Shown: positions 1 to 10,082 of the stretch, one piece after another
How positions within the stretch are numbered: position 1 is the first letter of the stretch
Layout: each line of letters begins with the position of its first letter
Assembly: GCA_029593505.1 (NCBI GenBank)
Contig: JAKTNI010000003.1
Location: 124,001 to 188,000 of the forward strand
From: Streptococcus suis
Lineage (GTDB): Bacteria; Bacillota; Bacilli; Lactobacillales; Streptococcaceae
DNA length: 64,000 nucleotides
Direction of reading: 5' to 3'
The notes under the pieces: model-generated
Seen by the model: the letters and a program-made list of their open reading frames with translations, nothing else
Database searches by the model: none
Told to the model about the DNA's origin: nothing
Position numbers and translations under genes: made by a program

Positions 1-193
1 TGCGTCCTTTGGTCTCTGTATAAATCATTGCCAACACAAGTTCTTCATTAGCTGGAGTATCATGTTCTGCTAAAACTTCTTGTACCATTGCTTGATAGGT
101 CATCACTTGCTTGACAGCATGGTAACTTTGATAAAATTTGTATCCCCCAAAAATAAGTGTAAGGATAATTATCATTCGAAATAGTTTTTTCAT
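1..193 (-). CDS. Lysozyme-family (PvaA-like) membrane protein, N-terminal part
   Basis: Only the first 64 or so codons are in the window; the gene runs off the left edge. The product starts [20 protein letters not shown], a short basic tail followed by one hydrophobic helix (signal anchor), then a segment ending in [13 protein letters not shown]. That last motif resembles the start of a lysozyme-like (GH23/slt-type) fold, with the glutamate of YTETKG in the place of the catalytic residue. Its ATG overlaps the TAA of the upstream nucleoid-protein gene by one base, so the two are co-transcribed. Streptococci carry a lysozyme-like exported protein at this position next to glyA. The call rests on that context plus the short motif. 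Confidence 0.6.
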   Translation of the reverse strand, partial: MKKLFRMIIILTLIFGGYKFYQSYHAVKQVMTYQAMVQEVLAEHDTPANEELVLAMIYTETKGR

Positions 194-1167
194 TACTTAC
201 TCTTTATATCTTCAATATTTTTGATGAGGATGGAATAGGTGCCATTTTCATTCTGAATAAATTCAACCGACTCTGCATCTTCATAAAGTGCATTGGGTAC
301 AATTAGTTCGATACCATTTGAAAGAGATAGCTTCTGATTTTCAAATCGTTTGAGCTGACGACTATTATCGATTTCATCAAAAGAAATAGTTTTAGGGATA
401 ACCTCTTTTAACTGGTCAACAAAATTAAGACGCGCCGTTAAATTAGTATCAAACAATTGATCAGCCAATTTTTCTGGAGACAGCTCATTATCCTCTTCTA
501 TATGGTTAAAAATAGCTGATTTCATCTTAGATTGAAATTGAAAATCTCCCTGATTGAAATTATCAGCTATCTTTTGAGCAGTCTGCTCTACTGCTTTAAT
601 TGATTTTTTAGCAGAAATGACTGGTGTAACCTGTAAAAGATTATCAGAGAAATAATTCAGAAAGGTTCCATTGTATTTAATACGTTTCTCAATCAAATAA
701 TATTTATAAGTCTGAAGATTAACAACTAAAGCTTCATCTGGAGCAGTTCCCGATCCCGGTAGATTATTTTGTGTTAATTTAAGTGGACTATCACTATCTA
801 AACCAACGTGGGCAAGGTTTTCACGTAATGCAATTCTTAAAAATGCAAAATGTTCTACTCCATTTTTTTCAAACAAAATAAATAATAAATCATTTGTCTT
901 AAGATTTTCAGAAATTGAAAATTCTTCCTTCCAAAGTGTCGCTATTTTAACAGAATTAGCTAACAAATCACCTGTTAAATACTCTAAAAAAGGATTGTCT
1001 GTATTAAATTGACCTGTTTTGGCTTCATCAGAAAACACACGCTCGATTTTTTTTCGCAAGTATTCTTCTATCTTTGGGGTAACAGTCAAAAGCTGGTCTG
1101 CAAGGACCAGCTCAGTATCATCAGGGCTAAATTGATGTATTAATGCTTTTTTTACAAATATATCCAT
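193..1167 (-). CDS. Nucleoid-associated protein, NdpA/YejK family (PF04245)
   Basis: A 324-residue protein matching in length and character the 37-kDa nucleoid-associated protein family. It has an N-terminal [20 protein letters not shown], a central segment with FNYF-type [18 protein letters not shown], and a C-terminal [20 protein letters not shown]. It has no signal peptide or membrane helix, so it is cytosolic. Its start codon overlaps the glyA stop by one base and its own stop overlaps the next gene by one base, so it sits in the glyA operon. The cellular role in Gram-positive bacteria is poorly known and DNA binding is inferred from the family. Confidence 0.8.
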   Translation of the reverse strand: MDIFVKKALIHQFSPDDTELVLADQLLTVTPKIEEYLRKKIERVFSDEAKTGQFNTDNPFLEYLTGDLLANSVKIATLWKEEFSISENLKTNDLLFILFEKNGVEHFAFLRIALRENLAHVGLDSDSPLKLTQNNLPGSGTAPDEALVVNLQTYKYYLIEKRIKYNGTFLNYFSDNLLQVTPVISAKKSIKAVEQTAQKIADNFNQGDFQFQSKMKSAIFNHIEEDNELSPEKLADQLFDTNLTARLNFVDQLKEVIPKTISFDEIDNSRQLKRFENQKLSLSNGIELIVPNALYEDAESVEFIQNENGTYSILIKNIEDIKSK

Positions 1168-2426
1168 TATAAACCTTCGTACAGTGGGAATTGATCAGTC
1201 AAAGTGCGAACTTCTTGGCGAACTTCTTCAAGAACGGTTTCATTTTCTGCATTTTCAAGCGCTTTGATTGTCAAGTGAGCAACCTTACGAGCTTCTTCAA
1301 CACCGAAACCACGAGCAGTAATAGCAGCAGAACCAATGCGAATACCACTAGTTTTAAATGGCGATAATTTTTCGTAAGGAATCGAATTTTTATTCAAAGT
1401 AATATTGACTTCATCCAAAAGATGCTGAGCAACTTTACCGTTTTCAACAACCTTTGTTACATCTACAAGGAAAAGATGGTTGTCTGTTCCTCCTGTAATC
1501 ACTTTAAAGTTCGGATTTGCAAGGAAAACTTCTGCCATTGCTTTGCTGTTATCAATAACCTGTTGTGCATATTGTTTAAAAGATGGATCTAACACCTCTT
1601 TAAATGCAATAGCTTTAGCCGCAATAACATGTTCTAAAGGACCACCTTGAATACCTGGAAAAATGGCTGAATTGATTTTCTTAATGATATCTTCATCATT
1701 TGTCAAAATCAAACCACCACGAGGACCACGAAGTGTTTTATGAGTCGTAGTTGTTGTAATATGGGCATGTGGTACTGGGTTTGGATGAAGACCTGCTGCG
1801 ACAAGTCCAGCAATATGAGCCATATCCACCATCAGTTTGGCACCTACTGTATCTGCAATTTCACGGAATTTAGCAAAGTCAATTGTACGTGCATAGGCTG
1901 AGGCACCAGCGACAATCAATTTTGGCTGTACTTCTTTTGCTTGTTCTAAAATTGCATCATAATCAAGTAAGCCAGTTTTTTCGTCAACGTTGTAAGCCAC
2001 AAAGTTGTAGGTTTGTCCTGAGAAGCTAACCGATGCACCATGAGTTAAGTGACCACCTGCAGCTAAATCCATTCCCATAACAGTGTCGCCCGGTTCAATC
2101 AAGGCCATATAAGCTGCACAGTTAGCTTGACTACCTGAATGTGGCTGAACATTGGCAAACTGCGCACCAAATATTTCTTTTGCACGTTCAATAGCGAGAT
2201 TTTCAATAATATCTACACATTCTGTTCCACCATAATAACGACGACCTGGATAGCCTTCTGCGTATTTATTGGTCAAAATAGAGCCTTGAGCTGCCATAAC
2301 AGCTTTTGAAACAACATTTTCAGAGGCGATCAATTCAATATTATTTTGCTGACGTGCTTCTTCTGCCTGAATAGCATTCCACACTTCTGAGTCAAACTCT
2401 TTATAATCCACTAAGTCAAAAATCAT
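1167..2426 (-). CDS. glyA: Serine hydroxymethyltransferase
   Basis: This 419-residue PLP enzyme interconverts serine plus tetrahydrofolate with glycine plus 5,10-methylene-THF, the main source of one-carbon units. Visible signatures are [11 protein letters not shown] near residue 30, [15 protein letters not shown] around 53-67, and the PLP-lysine motif [15 protein letters not shown] around 223-237. The ATG follows a strong GGAGGG ribosome site. The gene lies 11 bases after the acetyltransferase gene and overlaps the nucleoid-protein gene by one base, so it is inside the operon that runs from prfA. Length and motifs are typical of the family. Confidence 0.98.
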   Translation of the reverse strand: MIFDLVDYKEFDSEVWNAIQAEEARQQNNIELIASENVVSKAVMAAQGSILTNKYAEGYPGRRYYGGTECVDIIENLAIERAKEIFGAQFANVQPHSGSQANCAAYMALIEPGDTVMGMDLAAGGHLTHGASVSFSGQTYNFVAYNVDEKTGLLDYDAILEQAKEVQPKLIVAGASAYARTIDFAKFREIADTVGAKLMVDMAHIAGLVAAGLHPNPVPHAHITTTTTHKTLRGPRGGLILTNDEDIIKKINSAIFPGIQGGPLEHVIAAKAIAFKEVLDPSFKQYAQQVIDNSKAMAEVFLANPNFKVITGGTDNHLFLVDVTKVVENGKVAQHLLDEVNITLNKNSIPYEKLSPFKTSGIRIGSAAITARGFGVEEARKVAHLTIKALENAENETVLEEVRQEVRTLTDQFPLYEGL

Positions 2427-2437
2427 CTACACCCTCC

Positions 2438-2863
2438 TTATAGGTATTTAATAAAACGCTTTTGCAATTTGTCTGATAAAAATCCATTCTGTTCATAGAA
2501 ACAATGTGCTTGTGTACGATGTTCAGCTGAATTGAGACGAATAAAGGAATAGCCTCTATCTTTAGCAATGTTTTCAATGGCTTCTAATAATAGAGAGCCA
2601 ATTCCATTTCCTTGATACTCTGGCAATACTGCTAGACCAATAATATTCAATCCTGAATCAGAATAAAGACTTTCGTAGACTTGAGCATGAATATAACCCG
2701 TTACTTCTTGATTCTCTTCATGTACAAGTAAAATATGATGTTTCGATGAAGTGCAACGCACAAACTGCCGTTCAGCTAGTTCTAACGGAACATCATATCC
2801 TAGAGAGAGGGCATTAATGTGTCTAATAGTATAGACATCTGATTGTGTCAATTCCCTAATCAT
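2438..2863 (-). CDS. GNAT-family N-acetyltransferase
   Basis: The product is a small GNAT acetyltransferase of 141 residues from the ATG at 2863. The acetyl-CoA binding motif A is visible as LAVLPEYQGNGIGSLLLEAI in the middle of the protein, followed by FYEQNGF near the C-terminus, a hallmark of the fold. The ATG at 2863 is preferred to an upstream TTG in the same frame because a GAGG site lies about eight bases before it and the preceding gene ends four bases upstream. The acceptor substrate cannot be told from sequence. The same gene lies between the Sua5-family gene and glyA in other streptococci, which suggests coupling to translation genes but does not prove it. Confidence 0.9.
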   Translation of the reverse strand: MIRELTQSDVYTIRHINALSLGYDVPLELAERQFVRCTSSKHHILLVHEENQEVTGYIHAQVYESLYSDSGLNIIGLAVLPEYQGNGIGSLLLEAIENIAKDRGYSFIRLNSAEHRTQAHCFYEQNGFLSDKLQKRFIKYL

Positions 2864-2867
2864 CAAC

Positions 2868-3470
2868 TCATTCCTCAAATTCTATTTCAGGGACAACAGC
2901 AAGGATTTCCTCTCGGCTGATAGCGCCTTGACGCAAAATTCGTGCTTTCTGCCCAGAAAGGTCCAAAATCGTTGAATCAATACCTGTCAGAGCTTGGTCA
3001 TCCTCAATGCCAAGCAAATCAACTGAAAATTGTGCTTGGATATCCGAAAACTTCTTTCCACTTTCATTTCCTGAAATATTGGCAGAGGGGCCAATAAGAG
3101 GACCCGTTTCTTTTATCAAACGTAAGGTTTTCTCATGTTTTGGAACACGAAACCCAACAGTATCCAGACCAGAATTAACCCAAAAAGGAACATTGTTGTT
3201 CGATTTTAGAATAATCGTTAATGGACCCGGCATAAATCTATTATACACTTTTTCAAGAAAATCGGGTGGATTTTGACTGAAATGATAAATATCTTCTAAA
3301 CTCGCTACATTCAAGTTCATAGCCTTCTCACGTGGGCGTTTCTTAAGACGATAAACATGATTGACAGCTTCTTCTGACAATGCTTTACCAAAAAGACCAT
3401 ACACCGTCTCTGTAGGAAGAACAACAGCACCACCTTTTTCAAGAATTGCTCGGATTTTATCCATTGTCAT
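2868..3470 (-). CDS. L-threonylcarbamoyladenylate synthase (Sua5/YrdC/YwlC family)
   Basis: This 200-residue protein has the YrdC-domain hallmarks: VVLPTETVYGLFGKA near residue 15, KKRPREKAMNLNV near 43, and GFRVPKHE with a following GPSANISGNESGK. The enzyme makes threonylcarbamoyl-AMP from threonine, bicarbonate and ATP for t6A modification of tRNAs that read ANN codons. It corresponds to a single YrdC domain without the extra C-terminal Sua5 domain. The start overlaps prmC by 14 bases, so translation is coupled. It groups naturally with prfA and prmC as a translation-quality operon. Confidence 0.92.
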   Translation of the reverse strand: MTMDKIRAILEKGGAVVLPTETVYGLFGKALSEEAVNHVYRLKKRPREKAMNLNVASLEDIYHFSQNPPDFLEKVYNRFMPGPLTIILKSNNNVPFWVNSGLDTVGFRVPKHEKTLRLIKETGPLIGPSANISGNESGKKFSDIQAQFSVDLLGIEDDQALTGIDSTILDLSGQKARILRQGAISREEILAVVPEIEFEE

Positions 3471-4290
3471 CTGCTACGACCTTTCTATCTTGACCAAACT
3501 GATCTTTGAGGATACGAACACGTTTTCTTGGATAGTGCTGCTTCAATAATTGAGATACAGCTTTTCCTTGTTTATAACCAATCTCAAAATACAGCTTTCC
3601 ATCATTACTTAGAAACTCGGTAGCCTGCTCTGCTATTTTTCTATAAACTATCAAACCATTCTCTTCAGCAAACAAGGCTAGATGTGGTTCAGAAGACAGT
3701 ACATTGAGACCAACTTCTTCCTTATCCTCTAAAGAAATATAAGGAGGATTCGAAATAATAATGTCAAACTTCCCTGTCACCTCTTGAAACAAATCAGAAT
3801 GTCTAAATTCTACCGAAACATCATTTATTCTTGCATTTTGTTTAGCCACTTCTAATGCTTCACGAGAAATATCAACTGCTACCACTTTCCAATCAGGTCG
3901 CGCATGAGCTAATGAGACAGCAATCGCACCACTACCTGTACCAATATCTAAAATCCGTAAATTAGACTGCTGATTTTCTTCTAAAACAAGGTCAACTAAT
4001 TCTTCTGTTTCAGGACGTGGAATCAAGACACGCTGGTCTACTTGAAAATGTAGATTACGAAATGTTGTATGACCAATAATATACTGAGCTGGTATATGTT
4101 GGCTTAATTGATGAAAAATAGTCTTTACGAGTTCTGCATCTTCTTCATTGACTTCTTGACGTAAAAGAATAATAAACTCTGTAAATCCTAAATTTTTCAT
4201 TGCACGAAACGTAAAGGACAGACTTTCTGCTTCTTCACCAAGAGCTACTAATTCTTTTTCATAGTAATGAAATAATTGAGCATAGTTCAT
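3457..4290 (-). CDS. prmC: Peptide chain release factor N5-glutamine methyltransferase
   Basis: PrmC methylates the glutamine of the GGQ motif of release factors using S-adenosylmethionine. The 277-residue product has the SAM-binding ILDIGTGSGAIAVSLA around residue 116 and the catalytic NPPY motif in IIISNPPYISLEDKEEV near 184. The N-terminal helical release-factor-binding domain precedes these. It directly follows prfA, whose product is its substrate, with a one-base TAATG-type overlap, and it overlaps the Sua5-family gene downstream. This is the usual arrangement in Firmicutes. Confidence 0.97.
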   Translation of the reverse strand: MNYAQLFHYYEKELVALGEEAESLSFTFRAMKNLGFTEFIILLRQEVNEEDAELVKTIFHQLSQHIPAQYIIGHTTFRNLHFQVDQRVLIPRPETEELVDLVLEENQQSNLRILDIGTGSGAIAVSLAHARPDWKVVAVDISREALEVAKQNARINDVSVEFRHSDLFQEVTGKFDIIISNPPYISLEDKEEVGLNVLSSEPHLALFAEENGLIVYRKIAEQATEFLSNDGKLYFEIGYKQGKAVSQLLKQHYPRKRVRILKDQFGQDRKVVADDNG

Positions 4291-5369
4291 TATTTATTGA
4301 GTTCTTCCAACTTTTGAGTTTGATCATATAGGACTAAAGCATCTACAACTTCATCCATCTTACCAGATAAAATCGTGTCCAACTTTTGAAGCGTCAAACC
4401 AATGCGGTGATCCGTAACCCGATTTTGTGGGAAATTATAAGTACGGATACGTTCAGAACGATCTCCTGTACCGATAGTAGATTTGCGTTCTGCATCTTGT
4501 TCATCTTGAGCAATTTGTGCAAAATGATCAGCTACACGAGCACGAATAATCTTCATAGCTTTTTCACGGTTTTTCTGTTGAGTACGCTCTTCCTGCATCT
4601 CAACCTTGATATTTGTCGGTAAATGAACAATACGAACAGCTGTTGCTACTTTATTGACATTCTGACCTCCTGCACCAGATGCATGATAGATATCTACACG
4701 AAGATCTTTTGGATCAATATCATACTCCACTTCTTCTACTTCTGGCATGATTAAGACCGTTGCCGTTGAAGTGTGTACACGCCCTTGACTTTCCGTCACA
4801 GGTACACGCTGTACCCTGTGTGCTCCTGATTCATACTTCAATTTTGAATAAACGGATTGACCCGATACCATAGCAATCACTTCTTTGATTCCGCCAACTC
4901 CATTATAGGACGCTTCCATGACCTCAAAACGCCAACCCTGTGCCTCCGCATACTTTTGATACATCGTTAAAAGATCTCCTGCAAAGAGTGCAGCTTCATC
5001 TCCTCCGGCAGCACCACGAATTTCTAAAAGAATATTCTTATCATCGTTAGGGTCTTTAGGCAAGAGAAGAATTTTTAGTTTTTCTTCGTACTCCTCTTTA
5101 TCTGCTTTGGCTTGCTTTAATTCTTCCTTAGCCATTTCTTCCAAGTCAGTATCACCAGCAGATTCTTTTATCATATCTTCAGCATCTTTAATATTCTGGA
5201 GAACAATTTTGTACTCACGATAAGCTGTCACAGTGTCGCGACTTGCTGCCTCTTCTTTGGATAATTCCATAAAGCGTTTGGTATCACTAACAACCGCTGG
5301 ATCCGAAAGTAATTCTCCAAGTTCTTCATAGCGGTCTTCTACCGCCTGTAATTGATCATAAATATTCAT
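4290..5369 (-). CDS. prfA: Peptide chain release factor 1
   Basis: RF1 ends translation at UAA and UAG. The 359-residue protein carries the GGQ hydrolysis loop as [18 protein letters not shown] near residue 229 and the anticodon-like recognition segment [12 protein letters not shown] near 189, in which the P-V-T tripeptide identifies RF1 rather than RF2. The family motif [13 protein letters not shown] is near 118. It begins the tightly packed prfA-prmC-sua5-GNAT-glyA series. A gap of 106 bases separates it from tdk upstream. Confidence 0.98.
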   Translation of the reverse strand: MNIYDQLQAVEDRYEELGELLSDPAVVSDTKRFMELSKEEAASRDTVTAYREYKIVLQNIKDAEDMIKESAGDTDLEEMAKEELKQAKADKEEYEEKLKILLLPKDPNDDKNILLEIRGAAGGDEAALFAGDLLTMYQKYAEAQGWRFEVMEASYNGVGGIKEVIAMVSGQSVYSKLKYESGAHRVQRVPVTESQGRVHTSTATVLIMPEVEEVEYDIDPKDLRVDIYHASGAGGQNVNKVATAVRIVHLPTNIKVEMQEERTQQKNREKAMKIIRARVADHFAQIAQDEQDAERKSTIGTGDRSERIRTYNFPQNRVTDHRIGLTLQKLDTILSGKMDEVVDALVLYDQTQKLEELNK

Positions 5370-5475
5370 ATTAAGTTATTTATACCACTCAATGACGAAT
5401 CAGTCATGGGTATAAGTCATTCCTCTCTCTAAAATAAGGTTTCTTTTCTATCCGTAAAAACCCGAAAATACTAAA

Positions 5476-6060
5476 CTAATCTGTTTGCGATGGTATCATA
5501 GGTGAAAAATAATGCTTGCGACAAACCGGAATATAGGTTTCATTACCACCAATTTGAATTTGCTCCCCCTCGTAAGTAGGTTTCCCATCTTGTGTTCGAA
5601 GAACCATCGTTGCTTTTTTGGAACAGTATTGACAAATTGTTTTAATTTCATCTAGTTTGTCCGCTAGCAACAATAGATATTTGGAACCTTCAAAAAGTTC
5701 ATTACGAAAATCATTTTTCAGACCAAATGCCATTACGGGAACATCTAATTCATCGACTACACGAGCTAATGCATAGACATGATGGCGCTGTAAAAATTGA
5801 GCTTCATCGATGAGAACACAATAGGGACGAGGATTTATTTTTTCAATCACAGTGAAAACATCCATATCATCATCAATAGCAACTGCTTCCCTACGCATGC
5901 CAATACGACTAGACACAACTCCGAAAGCATCACGAGTATCTAATGCCGATGTCATAATGACAACAGGTTTTCCCTGTTCTTCGTAATTATGTGCTACCTT
6001 TAAAATTTCAATGGTTTTACCAGAGTTCATAGTACCATATTTATAGTATAATTGAGCCAC
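5476..6060 (-). CDS. tdk: Thymidine kinase
   Basis: This 194-residue type II thymidine kinase salvages thymidine to dTMP with ATP. The P-loop is [12 protein letters not shown] at residues 9-20, the DEAQFL motif lies near 88, and two zinc-binding pairs are visible as CQYCSKK and the later VCRKHY. The start codon is GTG at 6060, preceded by a GGATGAG sequence; no in-frame ATG fits the family N-terminus. In streptococci tdk precedes prfA and is divergent from a 4-oxalocrotonate tautomerase gene, and the same neighbours are found here with two extra genes between. Confidence 0.97.
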   Translation of the reverse strand: MAQLYYKYGTMNSGKTIEILKVAHNYEEQGKPVVIMTSALDTRDAFGVVSSRIGMRREAVAIDDDMDVFTVIEKINPRPYCVLIDEAQFLQRHHVYALARVVDELDVPVMAFGLKNDFRNELFEGSKYLLLLADKLDEIKTICQYCSKKATMVLRTQDGKPTYEGEQIQIGGNETYIPVCRKHYFSPMIPSQTD

Positions 6061-6125
6061 TTTTTCTCATCCAATCTTACATTTTCACTCCTTTCATTTT
6101 AACATAAAATAAGGAATATAGGAAA

Positions 6126-6154
6126 GAGAAAAACAAGCCCAATAGAGCTTGTTT
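6126..6154 (-). terminator. Rho-independent terminator of the small membrane-protein gene
   Basis: On the minus strand an 8-bp perfect stem (AAACAAGC / GCTTGTTT) with an 8-base loop is followed by a T-rich run, just past the stop of the 6160 gene. It separates this gene from tdk. Confidence 0.75.
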
Positions 6155-6159
6155 CATAT

Positions 6160-6378
6160 TTATGGCCACATAAGAAGGTTTAGAATAAATTCTAAGACAA
6201 TCTGTCCAATGCTTGGTTTTTGTTTATAAAGCATCACCAAACTATATAATAGAGACGATACAAAGAGAGTAATCAAAATTGGTCCGATCCACTGACTATC
6301 AGAAAAAACAGTTGCTGCAAGGTACAAAGAGATACAGCTGATAACAAAAGAACAAATTATACGCTTCAAGTATTTCAT
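6160..6378 (-). CDS. Small two-helix membrane protein, unknown
   Basis: I do not recognise a family. The 72-residue product is almost entirely hydrophobic: one helix at about residues 6-27, a second at about 30-52 (PILITLFVSSLLYSLVMLYK), then an amphipathic tail. It starts at an ATG with a modest AGGA site and ends before a good terminator. It could be a recent acquisition or a conserved streptococcal small protein; sequence alone does not decide. Confidence 0.6.
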   Translation of the reverse strand: MKYLKRIICSFVISCISLYLAATVFSDSQWIGPILITLFVSSLLYSLVMLYKQKPSIGQIVLEFILNLLMWP

Positions 6379-6447
6379 ATTTACATTCCTATATCAACTC
6401 GAAGTTGTACTGCTTAAATACTTATATAAAAAAACTAATTACCGTGA

Positions 6448-7761
6448 CTATCTCTCACAACCAATTCCATCGCCATCACGATCCAAGTGTTTACCATATC
6501 CTGGCTGTCCTTGATAAATTGGTGCTGCTCCTGCTTGTCTCACTGCTTTACAGTTAGGATAAAATACATTTTGAGATGGTGCAACTGCAAATTGCTGTAC
6601 CTGACTTTGTGTCTCTTCTTCTGCAACTTTTTTCGCCTCGATAGCTCTCCTTTCTTCCTCATCCTTACGTTCCTTTTCTGCAATCGCCTTCTCAGCATCC
6701 CAATACTTAATGACTACTTTACTATCTTTTTTGATAATCTTATCACTTATTTCATTAAAAGATTTTCCATCAATTTCGACAGCAATAATTTGTCCATGTT
6801 TAGCAATATCACTGGTTTCTGTCCCTATCTCTGAAACCTGTTCAAACCCACTGTCCGTAAATAATTTTTTAGTATCTGTGGTTGTTTTTGTTGAAATAGC
6901 AGACGGAAGTTCTGCAAAACTAGAAAAATCATAATAAGTAATTACAATCGGAGTCATTTTCTTACTAATAATTTCCTGTTTAAGAGGCAGTCGAAGTTCA
7001 GTTTCACCTAAAGTAATTTTTTGAATTGTTTCATGTTTAGTTTTGTCTTTATCCTCCACTGCTATGCACTTAATATCAGAAAAACCTGCTATTTTTAGCT
7101 GTTTTTCAAGCTCTGATTTTTTACTCTCAACTATATTTGCTGGGAATTTTATATTGTCTTGGCTAACATCAAAATAAGTTAATTTAACAGATAAACTAGT
7201 AGAATAAAAATATCCTGATTGATAGGAATGTTTCCCTATTTGGAGACTATCTACCTTGTCTTTTTTGTCTTCATTACCTTCTTCTACCAAAAGAATCGGA
7301 GTTAAGTTAATTTGTTTAAATCCCAATTCGTTAAGTTTCTTTGTAATATCTGCCACTTTTCCGGAAGATGGTAGAGTAATTTCAACAGCATCTTTTTTAG
7401 GAACATGATAAGAAATTATGATTGGAATAGTTTTCAAAGCACGACCTTCTTTCCATTCTTCTCCATCAACTGAAACTATTTCAACAAGATCGCTTTCACC
7501 TACTTTTCCAAATTCTAAATCACTTATTTCAACTCCTTGAATATTTTTAAAGCCCGCCTCTTTGAGATGATTTACGACAGTTAAATATTGTTGTCCATAA
7601 AGTTCTTCTTTTTTAGGAAGTTTAGCAGTCATTAATTGAAAACCAACGAAAGTAGTGAGAATTACTCCACCAACCATTCCGACTGTCTTTCTATTAAAAA
7701 TTTTTCGTGATTTTTTTATCAAATCTTCATAAACTTCCTTCGTAATTTTATTCTTAAACAT
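6448..7761 (-). CDS. Membrane-anchored protein with four PASTA-like repeats and a C-terminal Excalibur domain
   Basis: The 437-residue product has a short cytosolic tail and one transmembrane helix at about 26-46 (signal anchor). Four divergent repeats of roughly 65-80 residues follow. Each opens with a helix motif (HLKEAGFKNI, KLNELGFKQI, QLKIAGFSDI, LFTDSGFEQV) and closes with a strand of the type IIISYHV, VKLTYFD, VITYYDF or VIKYWD. After a charged coiled-coil stretch at about 350-390, the last 38 residues form an Excalibur calcium-binding domain: NCKAVRQAGAAPIYQGQPGY then the acidic loop DRDGDGIGCE. The layout resembles PASTA repeats on penicillin-binding proteins and kinases, so a cell-wall location is inferred. 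A clear own promoter lies upstream. Confidence 0.85.
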   Translation of the reverse strand: MFKNKITKEVYEDLIKKSRKIFNRKTVGMVGGVILTTFVGFQLMTAKLPKKEELYGQQYLTVVNHLKEAGFKNIQGVEISDLEFGKVGESDLVEIVSVDGEEWKEGRALKTIPIIISYHVPKKDAVEITLPSSGKVADITKKLNELGFKQINLTPILLVEEGNEDKKDKVDSLQIGKHSYQSGYFYSTSLSVKLTYFDVSQDNIKFPANIVESKKSELEKQLKIAGFSDIKCIAVEDKDKTKHETIQKITLGETELRLPLKQEIISKKMTPIVITYYDFSSFAELPSAISTKTTTDTKKLFTDSGFEQVSEIGTETSDIAKHGQIIAVEIDGKSFNEISDKIIKKDSKVVIKYWDAEKAIAEKERKDEEERRAIEAKKVAEEETQSQVQQFAVAPSQNVFYPNCKAVRQAGAAPIYQGQPGYGKHLDRDGDGIGCER

Positions 7762-7792
7762 AGTTATTCTCCTTACCTTTTTCTATGATAAT

Positions 7793-7822
7793 ATTATATC
7801 AAAATATAAATATTGTTTACAA
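7793..7822 (-). promoter_or_regulatory. Promoter of the Excalibur-domain gene
   Basis: On the minus strand TTGTAA (7822-7817) and TATAAT (7798-7793) are 18 bases apart, with TGA before the -10 box giving a partial extended -10. It diverges from the tautomerase promoter. Confidence 0.75.
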
Positions 7823-7840
7823 TAATTTATAGAAATATCC

Positions 7841-7869
7841 TTGGAGAATACTGAAACCCATGATATAAT
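7841..7869 (+). promoter_or_regulatory. Promoter of the tautomerase gene
   Basis: TTGGAG at 7841-7846 and TATAAT at 7864-7869 are separated by exactly 17 bases, with a TG at 7861-7862 forming an extended -10. The start codon follows 26 bases later. Confidence 0.8.
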
Positions 7870-7894
7870 AAACAAAAAATATTGGAGGACGATT

Positions 7895-8077
7895 ATGCCA
7901 TTTGTACGCATTGATCTATTTGAAGGTCGTTCAGAAGAACAAAAAATTGCTCTCGCACGTGAAATAACAGAAGTTGTTGCTCGCAATACAAACGCACCTA
8001 AAGAAGCTATCCATGTCATCATTGAAGACATGCCAGAAGGAACTTATTTTCCACATGGTGAAATAAAGCGTAAATAA
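7895..8077 (+). CDS. 4-oxalocrotonate tautomerase family protein
   Basis: The 60-residue product begins MPFVRIDLFEGRSEEQK, with the invariant proline directly after the initiator methionine. That proline becomes the catalytic N-terminal base in this superfamily, which fixes the start at 7895 and not at an upstream ATG. A GGAGG site lies 7 bases before it. Small tautomerases of this type are homohexamers that shift keto-enol double bonds; the physiological substrate in streptococci is unknown. The gene has its own promoter and shares a bidirectional terminator with lepA. Confidence 0.95.
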   Translation: MPFVRIDLFEGRSEEQKIALAREITEVVARNTNAPKEAIHVIIEDMPEGTYFPHGEIKRK

Positions 8078-8080
8078 TCA

Positions 8081-8116
8081 AAACATTCCAGCAGAATCTA
8101 AACTGCTGGAATGTTT
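8081..8116. terminator. Bidirectional terminator between the tautomerase gene and lepA
   Basis: A perfect 14-bp inverted repeat (arms 8081-8094 and 8103-8116) with an 8-base loop has A- and T-runs on its two sides, so it can end transcription from both convergent genes. Confidence 0.9.
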
Positions 8117-8131
8117 TTTAATGCTAATCCA

Positions 8132-9964
8132 TTATTTTTTATCATCATCATCCATACTAAGAACACTAAGGAATGCTTCTTGTGGAACTTCAACTGATCC
8201 AATCGCTTTCATACGTTTTTTACCAGCTTTTTGTTTTTCCAGAAGTTTTCGTTTACGAGACACGTCACCACCGTAACACTTCGCCAAAACGTTCTTACGA
8301 AGTGCCTTAATGTCACTACGAGCTACAATCTTATGACCGATAGCTGCCTGAATAGGAACTTCAAACTGCTGGCGAGGAATAATCTTTTTCAGCTTATCCA
8401 CAATAATTTTGCCACGCTCGTATGCAAATTCTTTATGAACAATGAAGCTAAGAGCATCAACTTTATCACCATTAAGTAGAATATCCATTTTGACAAGCTT
8501 GGATGCACGATACTCTGAAATTTCATAATCAAAGCTAGCATATCCTCGAGTTGATGATTTTAGTTTGTCAAAGAAATCAAAAACAATCTCAGCAAGTGGA
8601 ATTTGATAAATCACATTAACACGATTATCATCAATATAGTCCATCGTTACAAAATCACCACGTTTTCGTTGAGCTAACTCCATCACTGCTCCAACATACT
8701 CTTGAGGTACCATAATTTGTGCCTTTACATACGGTTCTTCTATATGAGCAATTTTAGTTGGATCTGGAAATTCAGAAGGATTCGCTACTTCCAGCATTTC
8801 CCCATCAGTCATATTGATATGGTACACTACCGAAGGGGCTGTCATAATCAAGTCAATATTAAATTCGCGTTCTATACGCTCTTGAATAACATCCATATGC
8901 AACAATCCTAAGAAGCCACAACGAAAACCAAAGCCGAGTGCTTGTGATGTTTCTGGCTCAAATTGTAAACTAGCGTCATTTAACTGAAGTTTTTCCAAAG
9001 CCTCACGTAAGTCATTGTACTTATTGGAATCAATCGGATAGATTCCTGCAAAAACCATCGGATTCATCTGCTTATAGCCTGCAAGAGGTTCGTTTGCAGG
9101 ATTGTCCGCTAATGTAACTGTATCTCCGACACGAGTATCAGCAACTGTCTTAATCGATGCAGCAATATAACCGACATCACCAGTTGCAAGAAAATCTCGT
9201 CCAATCGCTTTAGGAGTGAAAATACCAACTTCTGTTACATCAAATGTTTTGCCATTGGACATCATTTGAATTCTATCACCCGGTTTGACAACACCATTTA
9301 CAATACGTACTTGAAGAATAACACCACGATAAGGATCGTAGACCGAGTCAAAGATCAAGGCTTGAAGAGGAGCTGTTACATCTCCAGTTGGTGCAGGAAC
9401 TTTTTCGACAATCTGCTCCAAGATTTCTTCAATACCAATTCCAGACTTAGCAGATGTTAAAACTGCTTCAGAAGCATCCAAACCAATAACATCCTCAATT
9501 TCTTGACGGACACGCTCAGGATCGGCTGCTGGCAAATCAATTTTATTGATAATTGGTAAAATTTCCAAATCATTATCTAGAGCCAAATAAACATTTGCTA
9601 ATGTTTGAGCTTCAATTCCCTGTGCTGCATCAACCACTAAGATAGCACCTTCACACGCAGCTAATGAACGAGACACTTCATAAGTAAAATCAACATGTCC
9701 CGGAGTATCAATCAAGTGAAAAATATAAGTTTCACCATCTTTAGCTTGATAATTCAGCTCAATTGCATTGAGTTTAATCGTGATACCACGTTCACGCTCT
9801 AAATCCATACTATCCAATAATTGAGCTTGCATTTCTCGACTAGAAACAGTCTCTGTTTTCTCTAAAATGCGATCAGCAAGAGTTGACTTCCCATGATCAA
9901 TATGAGCAATAATGGAGAAATTACGAATCTTCTCCTGACGTTTTTTCAAATCTTCTAAGTTCAT
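8132..9964 (-). CDS. lepA: Elongation factor 4 (ribosomal back-translocase GTPase)
   Basis: This 610-residue translational GTPase binds ribosomes and promotes back-translocation. The G motifs are [13 protein letters not shown] near residue 20, [12 protein letters not shown] near 87 and NKIDLPAAD near 141. The C-terminal region has the LepA-specific domain, including [18 protein letters not shown] near 570, which separates it from EF-G. The ATG follows AAAGGATG. It is a single gene flanked by terminators on both sides. Confidence 0.98.
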   Translation of the reverse strand: MNLEDLKKRQEKIRNFSIIAHIDHGKSTLADRILEKTETVSSREMQAQLLDSMDLERERGITIKLNAIELNYQAKDGETYIFHLIDTPGHVDFTYEVSRSLAACEGAILVVDAAQGIEAQTLANVYLALDNDLEILPIINKIDLPAADPERVRQEIEDVIGLDASEAVLTSAKSGIGIEEILEQIVEKVPAPTGDVTAPLQALIFDSVYDPYRGVILQVRIVNGVVKPGDRIQMMSNGKTFDVTEVGIFTPKAIGRDFLATGDVGYIAASIKTVADTRVGDTVTLADNPANEPLAGYKQMNPMVFAGIYPIDSNKYNDLREALEKLQLNDASLQFEPETSQALGFGFRCGFLGLLHMDVIQERIEREFNIDLIMTAPSVVYHINMTDGEMLEVANPSEFPDPTKIAHIEEPYVKAQIMVPQEYVGAVMELAQRKRGDFVTMDYIDDNRVNVIYQIPLAEIVFDFFDKLKSSTRGYASFDYEISEYRASKLVKMDILLNGDKVDALSFIVHKEFAYERGKIIVDKLKKIIPRQQFEVPIQAAIGHKIVARSDIKALRKNVLAKCYGGDVSRKRKLLEKQKAGKKRMKAIGSVEVPQEAFLSVLSMDDDDKK

Positions 9965-10025
9965 GATTCATCCTTTAAAGGTATTACTTCTCATTATATC
10001 AAATTTATAATGAACTTTCCATCAC

Positions 10026-10068
10026 AAAAACACTTAGAAAACTGAGTATCACATTAGTTCTCTAAGTG
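10026..10068 (-). terminator. Terminator of engB
   Basis: On the minus strand a 13-bp stem (arms 10068-10056 and 10043-10031, one G-U pair) is followed by a TTTTT run. It lies just past the engB stop. Confidence 0.8.
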
Positions 10069-10082
10069 CTAAACACTCTATG

